Notes: generated from the sequence alone by a model not told the origin. DNA of 64,000 nt from WVYX01 sp039586815 (GCA_039586815.1 JBDHJR010000016.1:1-64000), one strand, 5' to 3'; shown: positions 15,317 to 25,483, counted from the stretch's first letter. Translations and numbers: made by a program.

Positions 15317-17353
15317 ATGACTCGGCACGCCTGGCTCACACTGACTCTCCCGTTGGTGATCGCGCCCATCCTGCAGGGGCAGGAATTCCAGCCGCTGCTC
15401 GATGCAGAGCGCCGCGACGTGCTGCACGAGGCGCTGAGCGGCGAGGTCGCCAAGGACCACGTCATACAGATCACACGTCACTCCCGAATCCAGGGTTCGC
15501 GCGGCTATCGCTCCGCGGCGCGCTACGTGCTGGAGCAGTTGCGCGGCTACGGGTTCTCGCAAGATGAGGCGTTCATCGAGGAGTTCCCCTCCGATGGGCG
15601 CATCGTGTACCAGACCTGGCAATCGCCCTCGGGGTGGGACATGACGTCCGCCGAGCTTCGCATGGTGGAGCCGCGCGACGTGCGGATCGTGGGTTACCCC
15701 GAGATCGCAATGAGCCTGATGACCTACTCGAATCCCGGTGATGTCACCGCGGAGCTGGTGTGGGTGGGTTCCGGCACACGGCACAGCGACTACGAGGGGA
15801 AAGACGTGCGCGGCAAGTTCGTTCTCGCGACCGGATACGGCGGGGCGGTGCACCGCCTCGCGGTGCTCGAGTACGGCGCGGCCGCGGTCGTCTGTTACCT
15901 GGACGACTACCGGGCCGTTGAGTTCCCCGACATGCTGGCATACACGGGAATGTGGCCCCGCACCGAGGAGCTGGAGCGCGTCACGTTCGGGTTCAATCTC
16001 ACCAACCGGCAGGGCGAGTGGCTGCGCGGCCTGCTGGAATCGGGGCAGCGTGTAGTGTTGCGCGGCAGCGCGACAGGGATCGGACTCGAGCCGTACTTCA
16101 TGGACGTGGTGGTCGCGCGCATCGAGGGATCCGAACGACCCCACGAGGAGCTGGTCTTCTCGGCCCACCTGGACCATCCCAAGGAATCGGCGAACGACAA
16201 CGCCTCAGGCTCGGCCGCGCTCCTCGACATGGCGCGCGCGCTGCGGCAGCTCATCGAAGACGGGCGCCTGCCACGGCCCAAGCGCTCGATCCGGTTCCTC
16301 TGGGTGCCCGAGTGGTACGGCACAATGGCGTACATCGAAGAGCACCCCGAGATGACCGGGCCCCCGCTGGGCGGCAGCTACCTCGCCAACATCAACATGG
16401 ACATGGTGGGAGAGCACCTCGAGCTGCTGCACTCCCGCATGATCATGACCAGCACGCCGGCGTCCACTCCGTCAGCGCTCAACGACGTGGCCGGGAACAT
16501 GGCGCAGATGGTGGACGGGCTGGACGTGCGCACCCCGCGCGGCAGCCAGTCGCGGTTCAACTATGCCGTGACGCCGTACAGCGGCGGCAGCGACCACATG
16601 ATGTTCATCGACCGCAAGATCCCCGGCATGATGTTCGGGCACAGTCCCGATTACACGCACCACACTTCGGAGGACACGCCCGACAAGGTCGATCCGGTGG
16701 AGCTCGAGCGTACGGAGATCATCGCCACGGCGGCAATGCTGTACCTGTCCGACTTGAGCGATGAGGAGGCCGTCGACCTCGTGTACCTGGTGAGCGCCAA
16801 TTCGGCGGGGCGCCTCGGTGCGGCGGCGCGGCGCGCCGGACGGTTACGGCTGAACGGGATGAGCGCCGCCGAGGCGCTGGTCGAGGCGAAGAACACGGTG
16901 CAGCACGCGGCCACGTGGGAGCGTGAGGCCGTACGCTCGGTGCTCTACTTCAACGATGCACCGGCGGTGCGGGCCGTGGTGGAGGCGGCGGAGGGACGGC
17001 TCACGCGCCAGGAGGAGTCCCTGCTGGAGGCGCTCACTGCGGGCGGCGAGATGGACGTCGGGATCGAGCTTGCGGTAGAGGACGCGCGCGTCCCCGAGCG
17101 CGCTACGCGTGGCCCGCTCGATTTCGGGTTGCCGGCCAGCAAGCTGTCGGAGGAGGCCGCCGCATGGTACTCGTCGGACGAGTTCACCCTGAGCGGCAGC
17201 CAGCGCTTCGAGTTGGTGAACTTCATCGACGGCGAGCGCACGGTGAGCGGTATCCGCGACGCACTCGCCGCGGAGTACGGACCGGTCTCACTCGAGGTCG
17301 TGGGGCGCTACCTCGACGATCTGGTGCGGGTCGGCGTGGTGCGCTGGCGCTGA
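15317..17353 (+). CDS. Secreted M28-family aminopeptidase
   Basis: A 678-residue protein. ATG 15317 is chosen for the signal sequence that follows (LTLTLPLVIAPILQG). A protease-associated-like region (about 100-260) precedes a zinc-peptidase domain with SAHLDHPKESANDNASGSAALL (H and D metal ligands), ANINMDMVGE, and HTSEDTPDKVD near the end, all typical of M28 exopeptidases. The C-terminal 100 residues (WYSSDEFTLSGSQRFELVNFIDG...) look like a winged-helix or PqqD-like accessory domain. It probably trims peptides outside the cytoplasm. Convergent with the Asp-box protein gene ending at 17361. Confidence 0.85.
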   Translation: MTRHAWLTLTLPLVIAPILQGQEFQPLLDAERRDVLHEALSGEVAKDHVIQITRHSRIQGSRGYRSAARYVLEQLRGYGFSQDEAFIEEFPSDGRIVYQTWQSPSGWDMTSAELRMVEPRDVRIVGYPEIAMSLMTYSNPGDVTAELVWVGSGTRHSDYEGKDVRGKFVLATGYGGAVHRLAVLEYGAAAVVCYLDDYRAVEFPDMLAYTGMWPRTEELERVTFGFNLTNRQGEWLRGLLESGQRVVLRGSATGIGLEPYFMDVVVARIEGSERPHEELVFSAHLDHPKESANDNASGSAALLDMARALRQLIEDGRLPRPKRSIRFLWVPEWYGTMAYIEEHPEMTGPPLGGSYLANINMDMVGEHLELLHSRMIMTSTPASTPSALNDVAGNMAQMVDGLDVRTPRGSQSRFNYAVTPYSGGSDHMMFIDRKIPGMMFGHSPDYTHHTSEDTPDKVDPVELERTEIIATAAMLYLSDLSDEEAVDLVYLVSANSAGRLGAAARRAGRLRLNGMSAAEALVEAKNTVQHAATWEREAVRSVLYFNDAPAVRAVVEAAEGRLTRQEESLLEALTAGGEMDVGIELAVEDARVPERATRGPLDFGLPASKLSEEAAAWYSSDEFTLSGSQRFELVNFIDGERTVSGIRDALAAEYGPVSLEVVGRYLDDLVRVGVVRWR

Positions 17354-17360
17354 GCGTCGC

Positions 17361-20300
17361 TCAGTACTGCGCCGCCACGTCGCTCCGCTCGATGCGCTCC
17401 AGCGTTTGCTCGATCTCGGCCAGTTCAGCGCGTAGCTGTTCGTAGCGCGCGTAGGCGTCGCGGCCCGGCAGCTGGTCGGCCCGCGTCGTCATTCCCGAGA
17501 GGTACTCGAGCTGGTCGATCAGCATCGGCTGCGAGTAGCGCACCCAATGCGTGACCAGGGTGGCCCGCAGCGCGGCCAGCTCCTCACGTGCCGCCGCTGC
17601 GTCGGTCGCCTGTCCTCCGGCCTGGTCGATCCCCGCAATCAGCGAGTCCACCCGCACGGCCGCCTTGCGGGCGAGTGACAGCGCGTCGCGCGCCTGGAGG
17701 TTGAATGCGAGCTGCGCCTCCAGGTCCTCCTGGGTCACGCCGTCCTCGGCGACCCGCGGGTCGACGTAGACGCGGAACGTCTGTGTGGTGCTCCGGCCAC
17801 CGACCGTGAGCCGCGCCTGATAGGTGCCGGGCACCGCCATGGGCCCGCCTCCCTCCGGCGCGCCGCGGTTGGGGTCCCACGCGCCGGGGTAGCGCAGATC
17901 CCAGATGAAGCGGTGCATGCCCGCGCTCTTCTCGAGCCGGGCCGGCGAGCCGCCGCGGAAGAAACCGGTAGCCATGTCGGGGCCGCCCGGGCGCCCTGCG
18001 CTCCGTCCCGCACTCGTGAACCGCCTGATCACCTGCCCGTCGGCATCCATGATCTCCAGGGCGATGTCTTCCTCCTGCTCCTCGGCGAGGTAGTAGTCGA
18101 TCATCGCCCCGGCCGGCACGTACTTCGGATCGGCCGGTGACGAGACGCGGAAGCCGCCGGTGCGGTACCGCATGCGGTACGCGTCGCGCGGTACGAAGAG
18201 GTGCACACTGGCCGCGGCGACCTGCTCGCTCAGTTGATGCAGCGGACTGAGGTTGTCGAGAATCCAGAACGACCTTCCCATGGTGGAGAGCACCAGATCT
18301 CTGCGGTACACCTTGATGTCGGTGACCGGGGTGACCGGCAGGTTCTGCTGCAGCGGCTGCCAGTGCGCGCCGTCGTCGAACGACACGAACAGGCCGAACT
18401 CGGTGCCGGCGTAGAGCAGCCCCTCGCGGTCGGGGTCCTCCCTGACCACACGGGTGGGGTAGTCGGCGGGTATCCCGTTGATACCGGGCGTGAGGTGCGT
18501 CCAGGTCTCTCCGTAGTCGGTAGTACGGTAGATGTAGGGCTGCCAGTCACCCAGCAGGTAGCGGTACGCGGCGATGTACGCCTTGCCACGGCGGTGCGGG
18601 GAGGGCTCGATGTGCTGCACGCGACCCTCCGGCGGCAGGTCGGGTGGGGTGACCTCGTTCCAGCTTCTCCCCCCGTCGCGCGTGATGTGCACCGGTCCGT
18701 CGTTGGCGCCCACCCAGATCTCACCCCGCTCGAGCGGCGACTCCTCCACGGCGTAGACCGTGGAGTAGTGCTCCTCACCGGTGATGTCGCGCGTGATGGG
18801 CCAGCCCGAGGCCATCTGCCGCTCGGGTCGGAACGCCGTGAGATCGGGCGAGATCGTCTCCCACGTCCTGCCGCCGTCGGTGCTCATGTGAAGGAACTGC
18901 GAGGCGTGGTACACCACGTCGGGGTCGTGCGGCGAGATCTCGATGGGTGATACCCGCTGAAAGCGGTACATCAGGTCCTTCGGGTTGTGGCCGTACAGGT
19001 TTTGCGCACCCACGTAGAACTGCTGCTCCTGCCCGGTCTTCACGTTGTAGCGTCCGAAGCGGCCCTTGCAGTTGGCGTACACGATGTCGGGATTGCCGGG
19101 CTTGGGCACGGCAGGTCCCGTCTCGCATCCGCCCTGCTCGCGCCAGTAGGCGGTGGGACCGCCAGGCGCGGAATTGGGTGGGAGACTGGGAACCGCGATC
19201 GTGGTGTTGTCCTGCTGCCCGGCGTACAGCCAGTAGGGGAAGCGATCGTCCACGTCGACCTGGTACAGCTCCGCCGTGGGCTGGTTGTGCTGCGAGGACC
19301 AGGTACGACCGCCGTCGAGCGTGACGTTGGCGCCGCCGTCATTCGACTGCACGTACAGGTTGGAGTTGTTGGGATTGATCCACATGTCGTGGTTGTCGCC
19401 GTGCGGGGTACGCACGCGGCTGAACGTGACACCGCCGTCGGTGGACTTGAAGAATCCCTCGGCGTTCACGTACACCACGTCGGCGTCATTGGGGTCGGCG
19501 TCGACATTGACGTAGTAGAACGGCCGGCGGGTGAGCCCGTCCTCGTCGCTCACGAAGCGGAAGCTCGCGCCGCGGTCATCCGAGCGGTACAGCCCCTTTC
19601 CCGGCGCCGCCTCCGCGAGAACGTAGAGCACGTCGGGGTCGGCGGCCGACACCGCCAGGTCTGTCTTGCCTACCAACTCGTCGGGGAGCCCGCCACCCAG
19701 CTTGGACCAGTTCTCGCCACCGTCGGTGGACTTGTACACGCCGCCCTCGCGGGCTCCGCTGATGATGGTCCACGGCTTGCGCTCGGCGCGCCACATCGAG
19801 GCGTAGATCGTCTGCGGGTCGTCCGGCGCGAACTCCAGGTCCACGGCCCCGGTGGAGTCCGAAACGAACAGCAACAGCTCCCAGTTGCGGCCGCCGTCCC
19901 GGGTGCGGTAGACACCGCGCTCGGGGCCGGGACCGAATGCGTGGCCGATGGCGGCTATGTACACCAGGTCGGGGTCGGTGGGGTGGATCAGCACGGCGCC
20001 GATCTGGCCCACGTCCCGCAGACCGATGAACTCCCAGGTTCTTCCCGCATCGGTGGACTTGTACACACCGCGGCCCGTGATCACGTTGCTGCGGATCCCG
20101 TCGGATCCGGTTCCCACGTAGACGATGTTGGAATCGGACTCCGCCACCCGGATGGCACCGATCGAACCGGTGGCGAAGAAGCCGTCGGAGATGTTGCGCC
20201 AGTTGATCCCGTAATCGGTGGTCTTCCACACCCCGCCGCCGGTGGCACCCATGTAGAACGTGCCGGGATGGTCGGCGTGCCCTGCGACTGCGGTGACGCG

Positions 20301-20468
20301 CCCTCCCCGCGACGGCCCAACCATGCGGTACTCGAGCCCCGCAAACAGGCTTGGCGAGTAGGCCGTGTTTTCCCGGGTGCTCTGTGCGTGAAGTGAGGTC
20401 GACCCGGTCAGTGCCAGGAGGCCGACAAGCGCGATAGATGACGCCGCGAGCTGGCGCATAGTGTGCAT
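17361..20468 (-). CDS. Secreted Asp-box (sortilin/BNR-like) repeat protein
   Basis: A 1035-residue exported protein with a signal ending near SLHAQ. ATG 20468 (MHTMRQL) gives a normal signal peptide; a second ATG lies at 20459. The body has at least ten Asp-box motifs (S/T-x-D-x-G-x-x-W/F, such as KSTDAGRTW, RTRDGGRNW, KSTDGGENW, MSTDGGRTW, ITRDGGRSW) spread from about residue 60 to 690, indicating two VPS10/BNR-type beta-propellers. A C-terminal part includes a beta domain and a helical segment. Such proteins are often called sialidase-like or WD40/YVTN/BNR, but no sialidase catalytic set is evident. Probably a secreted binding or glycan-related protein. Divergent from the S9 peptidase. Confidence 0.8.
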   Translation of the reverse strand: MHTMRQLAASSIALVGLLALTGSTSLHAQSTRENTAYSPSLFAGLEYRMVGPSRGGRVTAVAGHADHPGTFYMGATGGGVWKTTDYGINWRNISDGFFATGSIGAIRVAESDSNIVYVGTGSDGIRSNVITGRGVYKSTDAGRTWEFIGLRDVGQIGAVLIHPTDPDLVYIAAIGHAFGPGPERGVYRTRDGGRNWELLLFVSDSTGAVDLEFAPDDPQTIYASMWRAERKPWTIISGAREGGVYKSTDGGENWSKLGGGLPDELVGKTDLAVSAADPDVLYVLAEAAPGKGLYRSDDRGASFRFVSDEDGLTRRPFYYVNVDADPNDADVVYVNAEGFFKSTDGGVTFSRVRTPHGDNHDMWINPNNSNLYVQSNDGGANVTLDGGRTWSSQHNQPTAELYQVDVDDRFPYWLYAGQQDNTTIAVPSLPPNSAPGGPTAYWREQGGCETGPAVPKPGNPDIVYANCKGRFGRYNVKTGQEQQFYVGAQNLYGHNPKDLMYRFQRVSPIEISPHDPDVVYHASQFLHMSTDGGRTWETISPDLTAFRPERQMASGWPITRDITGEEHYSTVYAVEESPLERGEIWVGANDGPVHITRDGGRSWNEVTPPDLPPEGRVQHIEPSPHRRGKAYIAAYRYLLGDWQPYIYRTTDYGETWTHLTPGINGIPADYPTRVVREDPDREGLLYAGTEFGLFVSFDDGAHWQPLQQNLPVTPVTDIKVYRRDLVLSTMGRSFWILDNLSPLHQLSEQVAAASVHLFVPRDAYRMRYRTGGFRVSSPADPKYVPAGAMIDYYLAEEQEEDIALEIMDADGQVIRRFTSAGRSAGRPGGPDMATGFFRGGSPARLEKSAGMHRFIWDLRYPGAWDPNRGAPEGGGPMAVPGTYQARLTVGGRSTTQTFRVYVDPRVAEDGVTQEDLEAQLAFNLQARDALSLARKAAVRVDSLIAGIDQAGGQATDAAAAREELAALRATLVTHWVRYSQPMLIDQLEYLSGMTTRADQLPGRDAYARYEQLRAELAEIEQTLERIERSDVAAQY

Positions 20469-20612
20469 GGTCGCCGTCCGAGAATGGATGGTTCGCTGCA
20501 AACAACATGGGAGACTGCACCGGCGCAACCGGGGTTCGCCCGATCTTGTGCGGCACGGGACCGAACGGTTGCTTTCCCCAACGCGCAATGCTCCCACGGA
20601 AAGGAACGCGCC

Positions 20613-22691
20613 ATGCGTCTCCAGGCACTCCTCTGTCTCGCTGTGCTGGCGCCAGCGGTGCCCGCCGCAGCGCAAGAACAGGCCACCGATGTACTGGAGG
20701 TGGCCGACTACCTCGACTTTGAACGGGTCGCCGACCCCCAGATCTCACCCGACGGCTCCCAGATCGTCTACACACGTCGCTGGGTGAACACCCAAGACGA
20801 CAGCTGGGATTCGGCACTCTGGATCATGAACGCGGACGGCTCGCGCAACCGGTTTCTCACCGAGGGCTCCAGCGCCCGGTGGTCGCCCGACGGCACGCGG
20901 ATTCTCTATCTCGCCGAGGGCGAGCCCAAGGGGAATCAACTGTTCGTTCGCTGGATGGACGCCGAGGGTGCCACCTCACAGGTGACGCGGGTCGACGCCA
21001 GGCCGCGCAGCCCGGAGTGGTCGCCCGACGGCAAGTCGATCGGCTTCGTCATGGTCGTTCCCGCCAAGCCGAAGTGGAAGGTCGACCTGCCCGGGCCGCC
21101 CGAGGGTGCGAAGTGGACCCCGGCGCCGAGGGTGGTGGAGCGGTTGCACTACCGGCGTGACCGCGTGGGCTTCACCGAGCCGGGCTTCATGCACCTGTTC
21201 GTGGTCACCGCCGACGGCGGCACTCCGCGGCAGCTCACCAGGGGTGAGTGGCACGTGGGTGCCCGGTTCGACGGCTACGCCTCCGGGGCAAACTTCGATT
21301 GGACACCGGATGGTCGCAGCATCGTGTTCGACGGGCTCACCGACACGGACGGTGACGACGAGTACCGGCGGGCACACATCTACGCCATCGACGTGGCCAG
21401 CGGTGCGATCCGCACGCTCACGTCGCGCAACGGCCTGTGGATGAACCCGATCGTCTCGCCGGACGGTCGCCAGGTGGCTTTCATCGGATACGAGCTCAAC
21501 GACCACACCTACACGATGGCCCGCCTGTGGACCATGGCCATAGACGGCGCCGGCATGCGGCTCGTTACCGAGAGCTACGACCGCCCGCCCAGCAGCATCC
21601 ATTGGGCGCCCGACGGTCGCGGCGTCTACTTCAGGGCCCAGGACGAGGGCTCGGTGAACTTGCAGTACGTCTCGCTCGACGGCGATGTGCGTCCCGTGAC
21701 GCAGGGCCCGCAGGTAATGTCACTGACGTCACTGGCAACGGACCGCGACGTCACCGCGGTGGGTGTGCGCAGCGCCGCCCACGAGCCCGGCGACGTGGTG
21801 CGCTTCAGCTTGCGGCGGCGCGGAGAGCCAGTGCGCCTCACCGCGGTGAATGACGATCTCCTGCAGGGCAGGGAGCTGGGCGAGTTGGAGGAGCTGTGGT
21901 ACACCTCCAGTGGTGGCCAGCGAGTGCAGGGGTGGATCGTGAAGCCGCCGCACTTCGATCCCGCCAAGCGCTATCCCATGATCATGGAGATCCACGGCGG
22001 CCCGTTCTCGATGTACACCGTGGGCTTCAGGTTCTTCTTCCAGGCGTTCGCGGCGCAGGACTACGTGGTGCTGTACACCAATCCGCGCGGTAGCACGGGC
22101 TACGGCGAGGCATTCACACGAGGCATCGACCATGCGTATCCCAGCGTGGACTACGACGATCTCATGGCCGGGGTCGATGCCGCGATAGCGCAGGGATTCG
22201 TCGACTCGACCCGGATGTACGTGGGAGGCTGCAGCGGTGGCGGAGTACTCTCGAGCTGGGTGATCGGCCACACCGACCGGTTTGCGGCGGCGGCCGTGCG
22301 CTGTCCGGTGATCAACTGGCTGAGCTTCGCGGGCCAGACCGACATCCCGTACTTCACCCACAGTTTCTTCCACGAGCCGTTCTGGCAGGCACCGGAGCAG
22401 TGGCTGGCGCAGTCGTCACTGATGTTCGTGGGCAACGTGACCACACCCACGGTCGTCATGACCGGTGAGCTGGATCTGCGCACGCCGATGCCGCAGTCGG
22501 AGGAGTACTTTGCCGCGCTGAAGATGCGGGGTGTGCCCACTACGTTACTGCGCTTCAACGGGGAGTATCACGGGACGACCTCGAAGCCGTCCAACTTCAT
22601 GCGCACCGTGCTGTACATGGTGAGCTGGTACGAGCAGCATACGCGCGGTGGCGGGCAGGCGGCAGCGGAGGCCGGGCCGCGCGACCATTGA
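20613..22691 (+). CDS. Secreted S9-family prolyl oligopeptidase/dipeptidyl peptidase
   Basis: A 692-residue serine peptidase. ATG 20613 follows GGAAAGGAACG and precedes a signal ending AAAQ. The N-terminal region is a WD40-like beta-propeller (repeated SPDG/APDG motifs). The alpha/beta hydrolase domain begins about residue 430. The nucleophile is S541 in GGCSGGG, an unusual Cys before Ser; the Asp is in TGELDLRTP and the His in FNGEYHGTT. Members such as acylaminoacyl-peptidase and DPP-type enzymes cleave short peptides outside the cytoplasm. The gamma-glutamyltransferase gene follows 26 bases later. Confidence 0.9.
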   Translation: MRLQALLCLAVLAPAVPAAAQEQATDVLEVADYLDFERVADPQISPDGSQIVYTRRWVNTQDDSWDSALWIMNADGSRNRFLTEGSSARWSPDGTRILYLAEGEPKGNQLFVRWMDAEGATSQVTRVDARPRSPEWSPDGKSIGFVMVVPAKPKWKVDLPGPPEGAKWTPAPRVVERLHYRRDRVGFTEPGFMHLFVVTADGGTPRQLTRGEWHVGARFDGYASGANFDWTPDGRSIVFDGLTDTDGDDEYRRAHIYAIDVASGAIRTLTSRNGLWMNPIVSPDGRQVAFIGYELNDHTYTMARLWTMAIDGAGMRLVTESYDRPPSSIHWAPDGRGVYFRAQDEGSVNLQYVSLDGDVRPVTQGPQVMSLTSLATDRDVTAVGVRSAAHEPGDVVRFSLRRRGEPVRLTAVNDDLLQGRELGELEELWYTSSGGQRVQGWIVKPPHFDPAKRYPMIMEIHGGPFSMYTVGFRFFFQAFAAQDYVVLYTNPRGSTGYGEAFTRGIDHAYPSVDYDDLMAGVDAAIAQGFVDSTRMYVGGCSGGGVLSSWVIGHTDRFAAAAVRCPVINWLSFAGQTDIPYFTHSFFHEPFWQAPEQWLAQSSLMFVGNVTTPTVVMTGELDLRTPMPQSEEYFAALKMRGVPTTLLRFNGEYHGTTSKPSNFMRTVLYMVSWYEQHTRGGGQAAAEAGPRDH

Positions 22692-22717
22692 ATGGGGCCA
22701 CGGCCCTGGGAGGAAGC

Positions 22718-24556
22718 ATGCGTGTGAGAGTCACTCTGCTCGCCCTGACGCTCGTGCTGGTGCTGTCGGCCGACGCCATGGCCCAGCGCACCGTGAAGCC
22801 GGTGCTGCACGGCCGGCACTGGGTAGCCATCACGGGTAAGCCCCTCGGTGCCACCGCCGGCGCGCTCATGTTCGCCAAGGGCGGCAACGCCGTTGATGCC
22901 GCGTGCGCCATGCTGGGGGCGACGTCCACAATGTGGGACGTGTTGAGCTGGGGTGGTGAGACCCAGGCGCTGATCTACGATCCCAACACCAGCAGGGTCA
23001 TCGCCGTGAACGCGCTGGGCGCCGCTCCGACGGGCGCCACCGCAGAGTTCTACCGTGAGCGGGGCCTCGAGTACCCGCCGCGCTACGGCCCCCTGGCCGC
23101 CGTTACCCCGGGCACGCCCGGCGGGTTGATGGTGATGCTGGCCGAGTTCGGCACTCTCAGCCTGGCCGACGTGCTGGCGCCGTCGATCGAGATGGCCGAC
23201 GGCTACCCCATCGAGCAACAGGCGGTGGGGCTCATCCAGCGGCACAGGGAGCGGATCGCCGAGTGGCGCTACTCGCGCGACGTCTACTTCACGCATCCCG
23301 ACGACGAGGAGCATCCGGCGCCCTACGCGGGTGAGATCTTCCGCCAGCCCGACCTTGCGAACACGCTGCGCAAGCTGGTGGAGGCGGAGCAGCAGGCATT
23401 GGCTCAGGGCATGACTCGCGAAGAGGCGATCTACGCTGCCTACGACCGGTTCTACCGCGGCGACATCGCCGAGGAGTTCGTGCGCGGCGCGCGGGAAGAG
23501 GGCGCGTTGTTCACGATGGAGGACCTGGACAACTGGCAGGTCTACCTGGAGGAGCCCGTGATGTCCACCTACAAGGGCATCGAAGTCTACAAGCTCAATA
23601 CGTGGACGCAGGGCCCGGTCATGCTCCAGGCGCTGAACATCCTGGAGAACTTCGATCTCCAGGCGATGGGCTTCAACAGCGCGCGCTACATCCACGCGCT
23701 GTACCAGGCGATGAACCTGGCGTACGCGGACCGCGACTTCTACTACGGCGATCCGTACTACCCGCCCGAAGAGCCGATCGAAGGACTGCTCTCCAAGGAG
23801 TACGCCGCGGAGCGGGCCGAGCTGATCGATTGGGAGCAGAACGATCCCGCCGTGAAGCCGGGGGATCCCTATCCCTTCCAGGGTGGGACGAACCCTTACC
23901 GGCACCTGATCGAGAGTTGGCCCCCGGGGGACGAGCCCGTCGTGAGTCCCGAAGCTTCACTCGAGGACTTCTATGCCGGCACGACCTCCGTGCAGGCGGC
24001 CGACGCCGCGGGTTGGATCGTGTCGATCACGCCGAGCGGCGCCTGGATACCCGCGGTCATCGCCGGCCGTACCGGGGTGGGAATCAGCCAGCGTGCCCAG
24101 CAGTTCGTGGTGGACGAGCGGGAGAACCCCTACAACGTGGTGCAGCCCAGCAAGCGGCCCCGCGTAACGCTCACGCCGGGGCTCGCCATCAAGGACGGCA
24201 AGCCGTTCCTGTCATTCGCGGTGCAGGGCGGCGACGGCCAGGACCAGAACCTGCTCCAGTTCTTCCTCAACGTGGTCGAGTTCGGGATGAACGTGCAGCA
24301 GGCGGTAGAGGCACCCAACATGAACAGCTACCAGATGCACGGCTCGTTCGGCGACCACGTGTCGGAGCCGGGCCGGATGCTGCTCAACGAGTCGGTGCCT
24401 CCCTGGGTGCGCAACGAGCTGCGCGAGATGGGCTACGATCTGGAGTTCAGAGCCCTAACCTCGGGCCCCATCAACGCCATCTTCTTCGACTGGAAGCATG
24501 GCAGCTTCTGGGGCGGGTCGAGCAACCATGGGGAGGATTACGGGATAGCCTGGTAG
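22718..24556 (+). CDS. ggt: Gamma-glutamyltransferase, N-terminal nucleophile hydrolase
   Basis: A 612-residue exported Ntn-hydrolase; ATG 22718 is preceded by GGGAGGAAGC and followed by a signal ending DAMAQ. Family features: GATAGALMFAKGGNAVDAACAM near the N-terminus and GTTSV at the processing point, where T422 would become the nucleophile of the small subunit. The residues after it (SVQAAD) differ from the usual HxSVVD. The glycine pair common near the active site is present in VQGGDGQ. It cleaves gamma-glutamyl bonds, for example in glutathione, outside the cytoplasm. It likely shares a transcript with the S9 peptidase. Confidence 0.88.
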   Translation: MRVRVTLLALTLVLVLSADAMAQRTVKPVLHGRHWVAITGKPLGATAGALMFAKGGNAVDAACAMLGATSTMWDVLSWGGETQALIYDPNTSRVIAVNALGAAPTGATAEFYRERGLEYPPRYGPLAAVTPGTPGGLMVMLAEFGTLSLADVLAPSIEMADGYPIEQQAVGLIQRHRERIAEWRYSRDVYFTHPDDEEHPAPYAGEIFRQPDLANTLRKLVEAEQQALAQGMTREEAIYAAYDRFYRGDIAEEFVRGAREEGALFTMEDLDNWQVYLEEPVMSTYKGIEVYKLNTWTQGPVMLQALNILENFDLQAMGFNSARYIHALYQAMNLAYADRDFYYGDPYYPPEEPIEGLLSKEYAAERAELIDWEQNDPAVKPGDPYPFQGGTNPYRHLIESWPPGDEPVVSPEASLEDFYAGTTSVQAADAAGWIVSITPSGAWIPAVIAGRTGVGISQRAQQFVVDERENPYNVVQPSKRPRVTLTPGLAIKDGKPFLSFAVQGGDGQDQNLLQFFLNVVEFGMNVQQAVEAPNMNSYQMHGSFGDHVSEPGRMLLNESVPPWVRNELREMGYDLEFRALTSGPINAIFFDWKHGSFWGGSSNHGEDYGIAW

Positions 24557-24562
24557 CGGGGC

Positions 24563-25180
24563 TCACCACCGACAGGACTGGCGCAGCGGCCTCACCGCGT
24601 TCGCGAGTCCGTCGGTATCGAAGGCTGCGGTCATCGGGTTGCCGGCTGACGGGGCGACTTGTGCCACGAGCCGGTCGGCGGCCATGAGTGCCTTGATGAA
24701 TGCGACCGCGTCGTTCCTCGGATAGAAAGTCGCCTGCTGGTTGCTGGATGTGCTCCACTGTCGCCGGTCCACGTCGGCGACTCCGATGCGGGTCGCGACC
24801 TGTGCCCCGCTCCCCAGGTGAGTCCGCCAATTGATGTAGACCTCGGTCTCTCCGCTCTGGCAGCGGACATTCAGGATGGCCGGCCGGTCGCCTGCCGCGG
24901 CACCGCCCGTGGCCACAAGCGCGAGATCGACGGTACGGGTGTCGTCCAGCGGGTTGACCTGATCCCGCACCTGCCAGGCACCCACTTCCGCCAGCGGCAC
25001 CGCCCGCGACTGAGGGCGATCGAGTCCCTGCGTCCGCGCCAGCGCGTCGAAGCAGGAGAGCCGCTCCAGGTCACTGGTGAGCGCCGCACACTTGGCTATC
25101 TCCTGCGTGACGCTGAGCTGTCCCGCGAGTGATGCGGGCCAGACACAAGCGAGAGCGAGGATCATCACCGTTCGGATCAT
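24563..25180 (-). CDS. Orphan TagO/VasI-like protein (type VI secretion-associated family)
   Basis: A 205-residue exported protein; ATG 25180 was chosen because the signal sequence (MILALACVWPASLAG) starts there. After a Cys-containing segment (KCAALTSDLERLSCFDALA) the main domain matches the VasI/TagO family: WQVRDQVNPLDDTRTVDLAL, CQSGETEVYINW, ATFYPRNDAVAFIKALMAADRLVAQV, and a final AVRPLRQSC. In Proteobacteria this family sits in type VI secretion clusters and acts in the periplasm. No other type VI gene is in the window. The stop lies 7 bases from the convergent ggt stop. Confidence 0.8.
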   Translation of the reverse strand: MIRTVMILALACVWPASLAGQLSVTQEIAKCAALTSDLERLSCFDALARTQGLDRPQSRAVPLAEVGAWQVRDQVNPLDDTRTVDLALVATGGAAAGDRPAILNVRCQSGETEVYINWRTHLGSGAQVATRIGVADVDRRQWSTSSNQQATFYPRNDAVAFIKALMAADRLVAQVAPSAGNPMTAAFDTDGLANAVRPLRQSCRW

Positions 25181-25366
25181 GGTTCCGTCCTCCCCACGGC
25201 GTGGCAGCCGTGGTGTTTCCTCCTGGCTGAGAATGGGGGTCGAAATGAGGTAAGAATGTGACAGACAACACGTTGGCGGCCGCGTGGGCTGCGCGACGGC
25301 ACCAGGCATCAGGCGACCCTAGACTTTCGAGCTGCGGCCGCTAAGTTGTTGGCTGTTCAACCACTT

Positions 25367-25439
25367 GGGGCGGTAGCTCAGCTGGGAGAGCACCGGCTTT
25401 GCAAGCCGGGGGTCGTGGGTTCGAGCCCCATCCGCTCCA
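25367..25439 (+). tRNA. tRNA-Ala (anticodon TGC)
   Basis: A full cloverleaf: 7-bp acceptor stem (25367-25373 with 25432-25438), D-arm GCTC...GAGC, anticodon stem CCGGC/GCCGG with loop TTTGCAA (anticodon TGC) and T-arm with GGTTCGAGC. Discriminator A at 25439; CCA is not encoded. The 180 bases between the TagO-like gene and this tRNA hold nothing else that I recognise. Confidence 0.97.
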
Positions 25440-25451
25440 TCCTCCAGAAGT

Positions 25452-25483
25452 GGCCCCGCTGCCGGGAATCCGGTGGCGGGGCC
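25452..25483 (+). terminator. Hairpin downstream of tRNA-Ala
   Basis: A 14-bp stem (25452-25465 with 25470-25483) with two G-T pairs and a GAAT tetraloop begins 12 bases after the tRNA. Probably its terminator, though no T-run follows. Confidence 0.65.

Noticed and set aside
18987..20396. 469-codon plus-strand frame opposite the Asp-box protein
   Set aside because: It mirrors the repeats of the real gene and has no start signal or family match.
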